Assembly (NCBI GenBank): GCA_028532985.1
Contig: JANCIK010000002.1
Location: forward strand, 4,030,001 to 4,094,000
Direction: 5' to 3'
Length of the DNA stretch: 64,000 nt
Source of the DNA: Stropharia rugosoannulata
Lineage: Eukaryota > Basidiomycota > Agaricomycetes > Agaricales > Strophariaceae
Shown piece by piece: positions 1 through 11,879 of this stretch. The number at the start of each line of letters is the position of its first letter. Position 1 is the first letter of the stretch. The notes beneath the pieces were generated by a model, which saw only the letters and a program-made list of their open reading frames with translations, was not told the origin of the DNA and searched no databases. The position numbers and the translations under genes were made by a program.

Positions 1-491
1 TGATTTTTCCTTATGAGTTCTGTCAGCTCTTGGTACATCACCATTGATACCCCGTGTTCATATAGGGTTCAGTTACTTGTGTGTACTCGGTAGTAGTATT
101 ATGCATCTTTCTGTCTCGATCAACGGGTATTGCACCTATTTCTCCCTGCCTAGCAGTATACGTACGCCCGAGTGATGCCATGTGTTTGGGGTCACTGATC
201 AACATCATTATCAAATAAAGGGTATCCCTACCAGTTCGAATCCTTTTTCGAAACTTGTTCATTGAAGTTAATCGAATATATGGGTCAAATAATGTTGTAC
301 ATCCAGAGATCTAGGTCCAGCGGACTGCGACACCATACAACATATGAATTAACGCGACATTATAGTGTATGTGTCAGTAGTCGCAGCGCGCAGCAGCTGC
401 GGTGCTGCGTCATAGAGGCCGTCTCATCAAATATAAAGTATCGGAATGAGGCTCCCAAAATTACTAAGAACTCAACTATTCATTGCAATTT
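1..491. other. No supported gene
   Basis: The stretch holds one 74-codon open frame on the minus strand (38-262) rich in Arg and Thr that I do not recognise. It could be the last exon of a gene lying off the window, but no splice sites or family motif support it. Confidence 0.3.
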
Positions 492-2135
492 ATGCCTCTG
501 AACAGTGTCATTAACTCGGAACAATGTGGTTCTTCGTCTCAAACACTCAGTCTACCTCAACAGCCAGATCAGAACCATGCGCATGAATCCACTCCGTCTA
601 CAACCGACATTTTGGCGGACCCTGATGGCGCAGCAAACCAAATCAAGTCATTGAAGCGGCAGCTGGCGACTATGTCAGAGCAAATAAGCTCTACCAACAA
701 ACGCTCCAGGAAAGTCAGGTACGCTGAACTTGCTTAACTCTATGATTAATTGACTTCAAGACACTTCTATTAGGACCACAATGACTTTAGGGCGCGGGAT
801 ACGTCGCGTTGCGACTTTATATGACGGCATCTCGAGCGTACTTGATGAAATTGATGCTCAAAATTCAGAGCCTCCAAATTCCGTACTTGACCGCAGGTTA
901 CATCGCCTATTAGCCATGTTTCTCTCGTTCTAATCTTGCATATAGCCGACAGCGCTTGGCTGCTGCTTGGCCTATAATCTTGGATCTTGTCCCATCACTC
1001 AAACAACTCATAAAAGATGAAGATAATGTTGACACTATTCTTAGCTTCATTAATGAAGTGCGTGTCTATTTCATCAGTTTTGTATCCCACTATTTACGCA
1101 TAAAACTAAGCAGTTGCAACATGGAGCCAATAGCGCTCGCAGTGATGATGTGAACCGGATTAAAGCCGAAATTGGCTTGCGCCTCAATGCCCATTACAAA
1201 CCAGATGTTCTTCTTCACAAAAACGATCGATCGAACCGGGGAATTCAGCACGATGTGTGCGGCCGACTTTTGTGTCCAGTTACCTATAATTGGGATGATC
1301 CGGAGTGTGTTTTTATTTCCTATGTGTACTATATACAGGCGCCTTAAGTTGATTATTCTTGACAGAATAAGAGCAAATATCCGCGGTAGCAAAGACGGCT
1401 TTACTATCAACACAAATTTCTATCTGAGATGCTTGTACTCAGTACAGCCTGCTAATCCTAAGCGCATTGAAGAAGGTTTTCTTCGAAGCAATTTGCTCCT
1501 CCAAGTTAGTCCGTTAGCCTTGTACAGGAGTCCAGATACTAACAAGTAGTACAAAACAGGTCTATGCTGCTATCTTTACATCTCCTTCGTCGGCTGATAA
1601 TGTAGCAGAACCTGACTCGGAGACAAGTCATTGGCCTATTCAGCGTCCGGCAAAGTCAAATAAATCCACGAAATCCTCTGTATCCTCTCTTCTAGGAATG
1701 AATGGGGTCGTCACTGGTCGATCTATAGCATATGCTGCAGTTATGGTAAGCTTGCTTAGCATATTTCTTAGTTTTTTTTTTTTTTTGAAAAAAGAGACAA
1801 ACAATATAGCTTGTGTTCAACCTCACAGATGCCTCTCAGTGGACACATAGTCACAACAACTTCAGTTTTGTGAACTTCTATGATTTCGTTGTTGACTACT
1901 TCGAAGAAGAGCGCAGTGCAGCTTCGACTCGCCGTGTCAAAGAGCTACTGCAATGGTGGAAAGCGTATGTTCTGTCACACTGCTTAAATGGTCCGAAAAA
2001 GTTTTAACCTTAATTTCAATAGAAAAATCTTTCCACAGTACATTTCCGTGTCTAGCGACACTAATGAATCCCACAGAATACTGCTCAACCAAGATGACGA
2101 TTACTAAATTCAACTTGCGGACAGCTTGCGATTGA
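492..2135 (+). CDS. DUF6698-family protein
   Basis: This is a predicted 409-residue protein of the DUF6698 family, abundant in Agaricomycetes and of unknown function. The model has eight exons: 492-718, 774-896, 946-1057, 1114-1304, 1366-1504, 1560-1745, 1810-1964 and 2039-2135; the summed length is a multiple of three and every junction is GT-AG. Family signs in order are a low-complexity N-terminus followed by a short coiled-coil stretch (IKSLKRQLATMSEQ, about residue 57), the GANSARSDD motif, the block CGRLLCPVTYNWDDPE, the segment IFTSPSSADN, and a WTHSHNNFSFVNFYDF segment ahead of a basic helix with LLQWW. The ATG at 492 was chosen because it starts the frame leading into the coiled coil. 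Such genes are often found near transposons, but none is visible directly beside it. Family identification is from memory of its motifs; function is unknown. Confidence 0.8.
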
Positions 2136-3306
2136 TCTTAACAGCCCAGTCTTTCTCCTTGCCTTCTCCTTCAAATGTTCAAAGTTGTTATTATCGTCAG
2201 ACGCCATGGGAGGGTTCGGTACCTCAACTTGCATTTCCCGTGTACTATGGGAAGAAAACGGACGCCTGACCTTTGTTTCCTGCCCTGCGCATGGGAGAAT
2301 CCTCAAGACGGGCGCTTGCAACTGCGCACTGCCACCTTAATCAGCCGCTTTTGAAGGCTAGTAACAAGATATTTGCTACAAATTCATATTCTGTTTCAAT
2401 TCTGTCACGATTAACAAGACGTTGATATCTATGGGAGCCTGGAGAAGCCTGGGAATCTGTCTAGCTATAAAACTATCCCTCACGTATGGACTATATGTCA
2501 ATCAAACAATACCTACTAGAAAGGATGCGTCAATAAAATGACCAATTGCCGTATATCTTTCAGGCCCAATGTATAGTCGAGGAAGCTCACGGTCGGAGTA
2601 GGGCAGAATATTCTTATTCTTATACATCCGGGAATCCGAACATTGACCATCATTAGAGGCTAGATGCTTGCACGTAACAGTCGTTGGGTCGAGAGAAGCG
2701 AAAAGATGGACGTACCTACGTATACCAAGCAGCGCCAACTTCAAGAAGGCGTCGTCCAGGCAAATAGTACACGTCGCGCCCAAGTCGCGTCTATCGAGAA
2801 TGCATACAGGCCCTGCTGATGCGCGTCCATATCCGCCAGCCCGGGCTCATTACTAGTTCGCATTCGCCCTACTTTGGCCCTACTCGACAGTTTCACGAGG
2901 GCCCACAACCGGTGTGTATGTGCATCGGCCGCATCTTCGGTGTCGTCGTACGCGTCAGCAACCGGTAGCTCCGAGTCGTCACAGCGCATGACGTCCCGGT
3001 CGGGAACATATCTCGCATCTATTGGGTAGTACTGTTGACCCGGAACGCAAGAAAGAGAGGCTACAATCCATCTCACTAACACTGTGACCTCGCCTGATCC
3101 CTATGAGCTACTTGTCTCACATATTTCATCCACAGTGCGACCGGGACTTATAATTAAAGAGCAAGCGTCCTCATACATTCTACGCGAGAAGCTGGCAAAC
3201 ACTGATGTTAGGACAACAACTAAATTATTTTCGAATGCCGTCGTGACAATGCGTATAAGAAGTCGGCACAGTGCGCGTTTGATCATAGTATGGTACAATA
3301 GCATAA
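2136..3306. other. Unassigned stretch with possible minus-strand exon relics
   Basis: Two overlapping open frames on the minus strand (3082-2741 and 2783-2502) have coding-like composition (for example CVPGQQYYPIDARYVPDRD) and could be two exons of one gene or a gene relic. On the plus strand a frame at 3084-3317 is also open but begins without ATG. I cannot name a family or build a complete model for any of them. Confidence 0.25.
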
Positions 3307-4325
3307 ATGACATTTAATCAAGTTATTATTGTATGCTTGTCATTGTCACCGGTGAATAACCTTTTAAAGGCTAGAACACCGTCCAACCTCCCTTCAACTT
3401 CAAATCGCTTTTCCTTCCCTGACATCTCCATCCAAGTACCTTCAACAAATCACAAGTTTTCCCTCTCTGATCCCTCCATCCGAATGTCCAGACGAATGAA
3501 TAGCACAATGTATACTGGTGGCTCCAACCAATTGCAACCTGAGACTAGGGATGGTCCCCCAGCTCGGAAGAAATTCAAACCAGCGCTTCCCCGGAAAGCA
3601 AATTTGCAAGGGCCTCTGCACGCACAAATTCGGAATGAACCAACGCATGCTGGTAGTTCCTTGAACTCGCAACCTAGGGATGGTTCTCCAGCTCGGAAGA
3701 AGTTCAAACCGGCGCTTCCCAACCTCGCAACCTCGCAAGGGGGCCCCAGCAATTTAGCCCCAGCCTTCAATACAGGTAGTAAAGACGTACTTTCTTTATC
3801 TTTCCAGTAACAAAATGTACTGACCATATCCCTATAGTAGCAGGCCTGGCGTCAAACTCCTTGCCTATAATTGCTATTATCATTGACCACGCTGTCGGAA
3901 GAAGCATACATCTGGACTCAGAAATAGCCCAGGACGATTATGAAGCTGGTGATCTCGAAGAAATTGAATATTTCTGCTGTAATGACCACCACAATGTTGG
4001 GGATCGATCTGCCCATGATTCGGAGGAATGTGATTTGGAGGAATTTGATTTGGAGGAATATGATTTGGAGGAATATGATTTGGAGGAATTTGATTTGGAG
4101 GAATATGATTCGGAGGATAGTGATTCGGAGGATAGTGATTCGGAGGACAGTGATTCGGAAACCAATGATCTCGAAGAACTTGAAGATTTCTACCACGATG
4201 ATCACCGTCTTGATGAACAAGCTTTCATGTCTTCCGAGTCTTCAAGGTACTACAACCACCACATGATTAAGGATTGGGTCCGAGCCGTCGATCATGCCTG
4301 CGGCAATGCCACTGAAGCCAAGTAG
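3307..4325 (+). CDS. Hypothetical protein with basic repeat and acidic tail
   Basis: I do not recognise this gene. Two exons, 3307-3775 and 3838-4325, join in frame across a 62-nt GT-AG intron and give 318 residues. Starts at 3484 or 3493 are also possible, since the first 59 codons are less protein-like. The first exon carries the motif PARKKFKPALP twice, about 130 nt apart, each time preceded by an RDG[PS] turn; it is strongly basic and could be a nuclear localisation or nucleic-acid contact. The second exon is strongly acidic: a run of DLEE[FY] units passing into DSEDS units, encoded by a 15-nt tandem repeat (4017-4181). The charge split between the two halves suggests a chaperone-like or scaffold protein, but that is inference. 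No membrane segment or enzymatic motif is visible. Confidence 0.5.
4017..4181 (+). repeat. 15-bp coding minisatellite, about 11 units
   Basis: Units of gattyggaggaatwt and gattcggaggatagt follow each other in phase with the reading frame, so copy-number change would lengthen or shorten the acidic tail without frameshift. Units 2-6 encode DLEE[FY]; units 7-9 encode DSEDS; units 1, 10 and 11 are diverged edges. Confidence 0.85.
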
Positions 4326-7300
4326 TGACATGGAGTCTGGATTCTCTGACCCCTTATACCCCTATTTTGCAGGTTTGATATTCCGATTCAACATGTTCAT
4401 CCAGAATGCACAGGTCTTGCTCCTCACCCCTGCCTCACCCGCGTTGAAGAAGCTGACTCGGACTTGAAAGAACTGTGTATATGTATATGATCCTCTTGCC
4501 GTTGACATCCGAAACTTTTATTATGTACAGTCATCACCATACACAAGAACATACCACAATCATTTGCATTTAGTTTAGTGTAGATAGTAACCTTTTTTTT
4601 GTTGACAATTTTTGTAATGTTAAGAATATCTCTTCAATCCTATAGTTTCAAACCATTGTCTGACTGCCATGCACCAATTGTAAGCCTGTGCTAAACAGGT
4701 GGATATTGCATTGTCATATATAAGTATCTGCTCTGGTACGGGGACATAAACCCTTTCCTAGAACTACTTGAGGGTTACAGTTGTCAGACATCCAGCTTTC
4801 CAAATACAAATATGCCTCAAAAAAATCGGGTTTTACAACCATCTACATAATCAAGATGTATCACTACTCCACGTCATTTGAGAAAACAAAAATAAGGAGT
4901 GGTCATACATGTTTATAAACATAACCTTTTTATTATAGGGGATACTATTACGACCATCCATCCTTAGTTTGCATAGTTACATCTTTTACAAGCTATTAAA
5001 GTATTGTAATTTGTTGTCCAGTCTAGACAAATTGTAATACATGACCTAATCTAAGCATATCTGTATTTCTGGAATCTCATGAGACTATCATACAGTCTCT
5101 ATACAGAAAAGTATCTCTTTACCAACCAAATATAATTACACAGCAAATGGCAGTGACCAGTCATAGATTTGTTTACAAATAACATCTGAACTAAAAAAAA
5201 CTATCTTATATTGGCTCACCTTAGGCATGACCAAGAAGATTTGGTACATGTATGATCACATCATATAATAAAATTATAAGAGTGTACTGTTTATATACTG
5301 TTATATAACTATCAGACATTATTGTAAGTATATTACTCCAGTTATGAGACCGTCAGGTATTACGACAAGGCTATTAAAAGATATGCTATAATATTTTACA
5401 GATATGTTACCAAATATAGCACATTACATCGGTTACGCCAGGTTATATGGTCTTACAGGAATTTCCAGAGTCACCCGATGTGGGGATTTTAGAGGGAATG
5501 TATTTGATATAGTTAATAGATATCTCGGCTAGGGGAGTGTTGTAATATGGTCTCGGGAGGTGTGCAGAGAGTGGCGCACATTGGACGAGCGTGGTTCGTT
5601 CATTTTTTACCCGACCAGTGTCTTGAATATGCACTCGCCATTTCTAAGACATAAATACAATGTTTATTCATGTTAATATTCAGAAGAGTTAGCTAGGGGA
5701 TGGAGCGTCTCCATCTCCCAAGGACTCGCGTCGCACGATGTTACACGTGGTCGGATGCAATGAATGTCGAAGTCGAAAGGATCAAGTTACACACCACGTA
5801 CCGACGTCCCGGAAAGTCAGCCCATGCTAGACCTATGCTCAAGAGCACGACACTAGGCTGTTTCTCAGCACCCTGTGTCGGCTTGAGCCCATGTGGCGAG
5901 TGCAAAAACATGCTGGAGGTTGGCTGGAAGAGTGGCTACCGAGAGTCTATAAAATAACAGGTACGCTGTACATTGGTCATAATAACTCATAAGCATCTTC
6001 ATTGGAGTTATGTCTGACGGATGTTGTAGTAGTGGAACTTCTGCTACATATAGTGTGTGGCTCATCACACGCACACTATCTTGCACTAAGGTCCTCTTCC
6101 CACGCTTACTTACTCCCACTTATCACCTCTAAGTACTTGCTTATCGTGTTTTATTGCCTATCACGGGTACTTAATTAGCTTCCTTGTTGACGAGTACTCG
6201 AAAATCTGGACTCGGCCTTCCTATATTGCTCCATACATGGACGATTCTTGAGAAACAATTGTGAATTACGGCACTGGAGGGTATAATGGTCCCATTTATC
6301 GAGTGCAATGAGTCCGTGGGGTACCGTATTTGCCCCGGATGACAGTGTATACCTCTCCGCGCGCATCGCTATCGCGTGTGCTTGTTACTCGTGCCGTGCT
6401 TCTCTGTAAGTGCTTCTTTTCTTCTTCTGACTACACATTATTACCTATGTAATGATGAACATCATGATTCATCATTCTCTTGCTTTAAGGAATTTACCTT
6501 ATTTTACCACAGTATGCTTCGTGTTGCTTCTTGACCTTCTTTCAGATTTCTTATAAGCACTTGCGCTTCTTTCCCTTGCCCCATATTACCTCATTCTGAT
6601 ACATAACTTCTACGCGGACGCGTGAGCGTGAGCGGTCGTGTGTAGGACGATGTATGTTGGAATGCAGTGCTGCGTCATACAAGTGCACGTATGTACGCAA
6701 CCTCTACTCAGGTCCATTATTAAGCACAGGAAAGAAGTAACGATTGTGAGCAGGGGATTACTGATGTGGCGTGACTGGTATCATTCCATGCTACACACTT
6801 GTCCAGGACTGTAACCTGATATGTCAAATTTCCTGCCTATCTTTCATGAAATAGCGGCACCATAGACAATACTGGTGACAGTAAGACGCGAGCGCCGGGA
6901 GTCCGCCAGTCCGCGATCTGCGGTGGAGATACGCGTTGCATAGCGAGGTCATAATACGTGTAGACACTAGATAGAGAAACCGATAAGATAGAGATGCTGT
7001 GAGAGTCCTGGAGTCTCGTTCTACCGGAGTCGGGATACCAACGAGAGAAAAAATGGAAGACAAGGGTTTCTGTGCGAGCATCTGAGAGCCCCATGGCTGT
7101 TGTAAATACTCGGACTTCGACGTTTGAGACTCCGATTCATCTCCGTTAAGTGCTTGCCATGGACCCGATAAGACCCGATAGTACTAACTAGTAACTACTA
7201 CGAATTCAGATTGAGTCAAGGTCGGACATCGAGCTCTTGAGCAACAGTGTTTTTTACGCAGCTCCGAAGTAATACGAAAGCCATGACGATGCCTCTGGCC

Positions 7301-7439
7301 AACCCCGGCCTCTTAACCAACTGATTCCGAAATGATGAGATGACGGGAAGTAGATATTTCGACATGCATATCTGGATGAACGTTTTCCCCACACCTCTTG
7401 AGGCTAGCCAAAGGAGCAAGGAAATGATGGGTCGCGTGG
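4326..7439. other. AT-rich intergenic region
   Basis: About 3.1 kb follow the acidic-repeat gene. From 4.4 to 5.7 kb the sequence is distinctly AT-rich with many stops in all frames. The rest shows only short open frames without motifs. I see no gene, no long terminal repeats and no tRNA here. Confidence 0.5.
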
Positions 7440-8110
7440 GTAGTGGTAGTAGCAGGCCTGGTATGGGCGTCTTCTGGTGAGTCTAATATCAAAGATCTTG
7501 TTCTAGTTTGTTCTCATGCATGTATCATGTCCGTATATGCAAGTAACTGTAAACTTTCTAATGTGGACACCCATCACGGCGCTGGAAAGCTTCATGGGTC
7601 CGAGACAAGAAATATGCGGGGTATGCGGCTTGCTCATCCCGCGATGTAGATCATGAGGCGCCCGGCTTCCCTGTACTTACGCGTGAAGCGGATTCTGCTG
7701 ACTGCTTTGGAAGGATTCGTCGCCTCGCTCGTTTTTATGTCATTTTATGCTCGTGGCTTAACTGGATAATGTATAGTGATGGAGGTTGAGCTACAACCTG
7801 GTCAAGAGCGTGAAGCCGGGGAGCGACATGATATCATCGGCATGACGATAGATAATGAATGGTGAACCAGTATTGCTTCACAAGGTTCAGTGATTTGTTG
7901 TTCATTACACCAGACGACGCTGACACAGCATATATGCATGATAGAAACAACGGAAGGACCCCCATTTTTCAAGCGAGTTATAGAAAGGGCTCATGAAGTC
8001 GCGTTCAACGTCATTCCAACTCGTCTCTTGTAATTCGACGCCACTGGCGGTAATATCAGACTCGTTGACCGCCCTGAAATATAGCGGCGCATCTTCCCAC
8101 CTATCAATGT
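7440..8110 (+). pseudogene. HET-domain gene fragment, copy 1 of array
   Basis: This stretch matches the 5' part of the HET gene at 9.3-11.1 kb over its N-terminal exon, first introns and the segment reading IETTE..P.FKRVIERAHE. It is dead: a TCA codon of the intact copy is TAA here (8031-8033), a TGG codon is TAG (8082-8084, same frame), and part of the N-terminal exon is missing around 7730-7770. Homology stops near 8110, before the HET domain itself. It is therefore a truncated tandem duplicate rather than a functional gene. Confidence 0.75.
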
Positions 8111-8338
8111 CCATGTAAGTCCGGACGAACCTTTCTCCTGGGAAGTTTTTCCTTTGTCAGTTTACTTTATGTTTGCCTCAAACGTGCCACCGATCTACTC
8201 ATTGTCCTTAAAATAATAATAAGTAATAGGTAGAAAAACATAGGTCACCCGCCGTGGGTATGTGCCGACAAGATGATTGGGCTGTCTCCATTATTCGGGG
8301 TCTGAGGAGCAATTACTGTACCATTTTAAATGGTTTGT

Positions 8339-8570
8339 CCGTCCCATGTCCTAAGGGCCATGTACGTGTACAAAATCGGTGCTTTGCCCGGCGTCCCAAG
8401 CCCAGTGGACGGAGAAATTATTGAAAATGGCTGAGATCGTACCGCCAAAAACTGGCTTGCCCTTAAAAAAAAAACTGGCTGGACAAAAAATTTTGGACGA
8501 AATTTCTGGATTGTCCCGAGTCACGCCAAAAGTGGCGGGGCGAAAATTTCGTCCACGGCGTCCCATGTCC
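8339..8570. repeat. Possible degenerate transposon relic
   Basis: A 12-bp direct repeat (cgtcccatgtcc) lies at 8340-8351 and 8559-8570, and between them is a short inverted repeat with arms 8495-8506 (ggacgaaatttc) and 8543-8554. A-runs and a C9-like run flank the arms. The pattern resembles a decayed short element, but no clean termini with target duplication are seen. Confidence 0.3.
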
Positions 8571-9348
8571 CCCCCCCCTGGACGAACGATTCGCAATGGT
8601 ACAGTAGACTCTGAAATAACCCCGGGACTCGGAAGGCTACCTACTATCATTCAAGATACAACTCAGAACTAAATGTAAAGTTCTCAGAAACCCACGACGC
8701 GTGATCCTAGGGTAAATGGGAGAAGGAATAAAAGATTTATATATCCAATAAGGTCCGATACTATTATGGCTCCCCAAATGCAGCACCCGCTTGATTTCCT
8801 CTATGTGCTCGGCCTTTGTAACAATGTCTTTCCCTGAGTGGCGGAAACCAAGGACAAGGGCAGGCAACAGTTCTTCGAACCTGCTTGAAGCGGTCACGCG
8901 CTTGCAGACGTTATGTAATACGTGAGAGTTCGAGACCGGCTGGGGACGAGCCTAGAAAATGCCCAGCAACTTAAACGTTCTTAATATGCAGGACTACTAA
9001 TGACGGCTGTTAGCGGCCAACCCCCTCCAGCCCTCAAACTGAAGTGGCTGTATGTGATATCTTCGCGTGCATGTTGAAAACTGATGTGGTTCGTTGGCTA
9101 ACTGCACACCTTTAGAGGCTAGCCAGTCGTTCTCTGACCTTAAAATGTCTGGCCTACTCAGTAACGAGTGTTTATACAAACCGCGTGGTGAGTGGTAGCA
9201 GGCCAGTTCGAACGTTCTCTGGTGAGACCAGTGCCAAAGAGAACTCTTGTGATTCCCATTATCCTGGGGTCTGAGACCGACGACATGCAGGGTATGCGGT
9301 CTGCTCATCACGCCTCCAAATTCAAGATGTTGATCATTTAGGTCTGAT
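8571..9348. other. Spacer between HET copies
   Basis: From about 9100 this spacer resembles 7380-7620 upstream of copy 1 (for example the shared ggtagcaggcc and gggtatgcggtctgctcat-like stretches), so the duplication includes 5' flanking sequence. I see no separate gene. Confidence 0.4.
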
Positions 9349-11067
9349 TTGGATATAGAGAACGAATCGCGGTTCGCGGTAGAGGAGACACGCGGATTCC
9401 CTGTTCTTACGCACGAAGCGCGGACTCTCCTTGCTGCTTTGGAAGGATTCATCGCTTCGCTGGCGCGCATGTCGTCTTACGACCAGGAAAAATCGGTTTA
9501 CGAGGAAGAGGATGACCAGGATGGTACGTCTTGCGTTGAAAAGAAGCGAAGTTGCTCGCGGCTTAGCTGGACAATATATAGCGATGGAGGTTCAGCTACA
9601 ACCTGGTCAGGAGCGTGAAGCTAGGGGGCAACATGATATTGACATGACGATGGATAACGCAGAACCAGGTATCGCCTCACAAGGTCAGTGATTTGGGTTC
9701 AATAAACCAGATGTCGCTAATACTTAGCATACATGATAGAAACAACGGAAGAATCCCCACTTTTCAAGCGAGTTATAGAAAGGGCGCACGAGGTCGTGTT
9801 CAACGTCATTCCAATTCGTCTCTTGTCATTCGACGCGACTGGCGGTAACATCAGACTCGTTGACCGCCCTGAAATATGGCGTCGCATTTTACCGCAAATC
9901 GAACGCGAACTGGACGAGAATAAGATGACGATCGACATCGTCGCCCGTACTTCTAAGGCTGGCAAGACACAAGCATCCAGCGAGGCCGAGCCGGCTGTAA
10001 TTGATCTATTCGTGAGGAGATACGTCAAATATGCCATCCTGTCACATACATGGCTGCAGGGAAGACCAGGAGAGGTGACCCACGGGGACTGGAACTCGAA
10101 GGCCTTCATGAAGAACTCACCCGGATTTTCAAAGCTAACCAATTTCTGTCGGGTGGCTGCGACGACGTACAACGTAACTCTTGGTTGGATCGATACCATC
10201 TGTATCAACAAAGACAGCAGCTCTGAGCTTGACGAGTCTATCCGCTCTATGTTCAAGTGGTACGAATTCTCTGAGGTCTGCATCGCGTATCTCGGAGACA
10301 CGATATCTCTGGAGACTATGCACCATGACACGTGGTTTACACGCGGCTGGACTCTGCACACTGCTGGTGCCCACCTATTTATATCAGCCAAAAAGGTGTT
10401 GTCATATACGTCTTGTATTTGTTTCGTCGTTTATAGCCTGCAAATAGGCTTGAAACTGCCTCGGGGTTACCATGAACGGTAAGCCCGATGAGTATTTCTC
10501 TGCCAAAACGGTGTTCAAATAAACATGACGTATTTGACGACCCGTTTTTGGGCACCAAAAATTGGTTGACGCCAGCAGTGGCAGGAGCTCATCGCGCCAC
10601 CGTACATCAAGTTCTACACTGCAGACTGGATGCGGGTTGTCGCGCCGGCTCGAAGTCCGACATCGCCCAAGAATGACAAGCGGAATGACTCAGTGCTCCG
10701 CAAGATCCGCAAGGCAACCGGTATAACAGAGGCAGAGCTCAAGCAGCAGCTGCGAGAGATCCCGGTGTCACGTAGGATGCAGTGGGCGGCACACAGGCGG
10801 GTCACGCGCGAGGAGGATACGGCTTACTCTCTCATGGGGATCTTCGAAGTCAGTATCTCTACTGCATATGGCGAAGGCGGGGAGCGTGCCTTTGTGCGGC
10901 TGGTGAAAGAAATCATGAACACGGACACTCCAAATGTGATTGACATCGTGAACTGGGGATATGGACCCTCTCTTCCGTTATCCGGGTCTAGGGCCGCCCA
11001 TTCCAGCGCTCTCATTCCTCGCAGCCCAAAGTATTACACCTGGCGGGCTCAAAACGACATTCAGTAG
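9349..11067 (+). pseudogene. HET-domain protein gene, interrupted by MITE
   Basis: HET-domain proteins act in fungal heterokaryon incompatibility, where activation kills fused non-self cells. Three coding blocks can be followed: an N-terminal exon ending at 9533, an exon 9582 to about 9686, and a long exon from 9728. The HET core is clear: KYAILSHTWL, GWIDTICINKDSSSELDES, RSMFKWY, then WFTRGWTL. At 10359 a 222-bp element splits the codons of the conserved GWTLQELIAPP block and brings an in-frame TAA at 10480-10482; coding similarity resumes with ELIAPPYIKFYTADW and the RRMQWAAHRRVTREEDTAY segment. The frame ends at 11067, well short of the C-terminus of the 677-residue paralogue at 38.2 kb. 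A true ATG for the first exon is not evident. A spliced product using an internal donor of the insert is conceivable, but loss of function is more likely. Confidence 0.75.
10359..10580. mobile_element. CACTA-like MITE inserted in HET gene
   Basis: The 222-bp insert has terminal inverted repeats beginning cactgctgg (left) and ending ccagcagtg (right), flanked on both sides by the 3-bp duplication GCA (10356-10358 and 10581-10583). Removing the insert and one GCA restores the conserved HET block TLQELIAPP, which proves the empty site. CACTA/EnSpm elements are known for termini starting CACT[AG] and 3-bp target duplications. Sub-terminal motifs of the type CAAAA[AC]GGTG repeat inside. It encodes no transposase and is non-autonomous. 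Confidence 0.85.
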
Positions 11068-11149
11068 TACCGTCCAACTGCTCCCATCATGCTGATACAG
11101 CTCGGCTTCGTGTTAGTACCCTGCAGTCGCTGCCGACATCTTGGGGACA

Positions 11150-11430
11150 AATGCATCCTGTGATTTAGTAACTCTCCTGTTCTTACGTATCCAACTAGGA
11201 AACCCTCTCTGCCTTGTATGCACGCTTGCGGCCAGGACAAGACGGTTCTCGAGGAAGTGAACATATAAGACTGTACGTCTAGCTTTACAGGTGCGATTTC
11301 GCTCAAACTTCAGTTAATTCCTGTTTAGCAATGGACGTCGTGTAATAGCTCGATGAGGAATATTAAGCCGGAGAACGCTACATGACGAGCATGAGGTTGG
11401 ATAATGAAAAGAACTGGCGTGGTTTATGTG
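11150..11430 (+). pseudogene. Diverged HET gene fragment, copy 3
   Basis: The stretch keeps traces of the N-terminal exon and first intron of the neighbouring HET gene: a cctgttcttacg start, the ccaggacaagacggttctcgaggaag-like segment split over 11237-11260, a gtacgtct donor, and a cgctacatgacgagcatgaggttggataatg-like end. Stops interrupt every frame. Divergence is greater than in copy 1, so the assignment is tentative. Confidence 0.45.
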
Positions 11431-11879
11431 AATACTTTGTCCCGTTCAGCGCGGATAGCAGTTCCTTCAACTTCCCTTAAATCTGTCAGTGGTGTTATTT
11501 ACATTTTATCGAAGACCGACATCTGACCTTTATCAATCAGTTATCTCTGGCATAAATAAACAAGCGCTTGACAATTCCGCTTTTCTATTATTGAACAATT
11601 CAGTTGGATAACCGACATGAACATGCGGTAAATGGAAAAAACAAATGGGGGGCTCTTATGTTTGACTAAGGTAACCCGCAACGCCACGGGATGCTGTTTC
11701 CTGGGCTCGTGGTGCCTTTTTAGTTGCATTATGTGGTTACACCCCTGCCAGGCATTTCAACCAACTCCACAGATGACTACACCATACATTACTTCGGTCA
11801 ATAATAAAACGGACTTCAGCCTACGTGCATATAAGCAGAAGTCATGCTATTTGAAGATGTCATTACTTTCTTTTCTGCC

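Noticed and set aside
233..243. tRNA B-box-like gttcgaatcc
   Set aside because: No A box, anticodon stem or acceptor stem can be drawn around it.
1761..1790. Poly-T tract near 1.77 kb as a possible retroelement tail
   Set aside because: It lies inside an intron of the DUF6698 gene, with no target duplication or shared core with the SINE-like elements.
3918..4220. Long minus-strand open frames opposite the acidic repeat
   Set aside because: A 15-bp repeat without stops on either strand is open in several frames automatically; the products are monotonous and lie opposite the coding repeat.
9717..10391. Minus-strand 224-codon frame across the HET gene
   Set aside because: Antisense of the HET exon; no similarity to known proteins is apparent.
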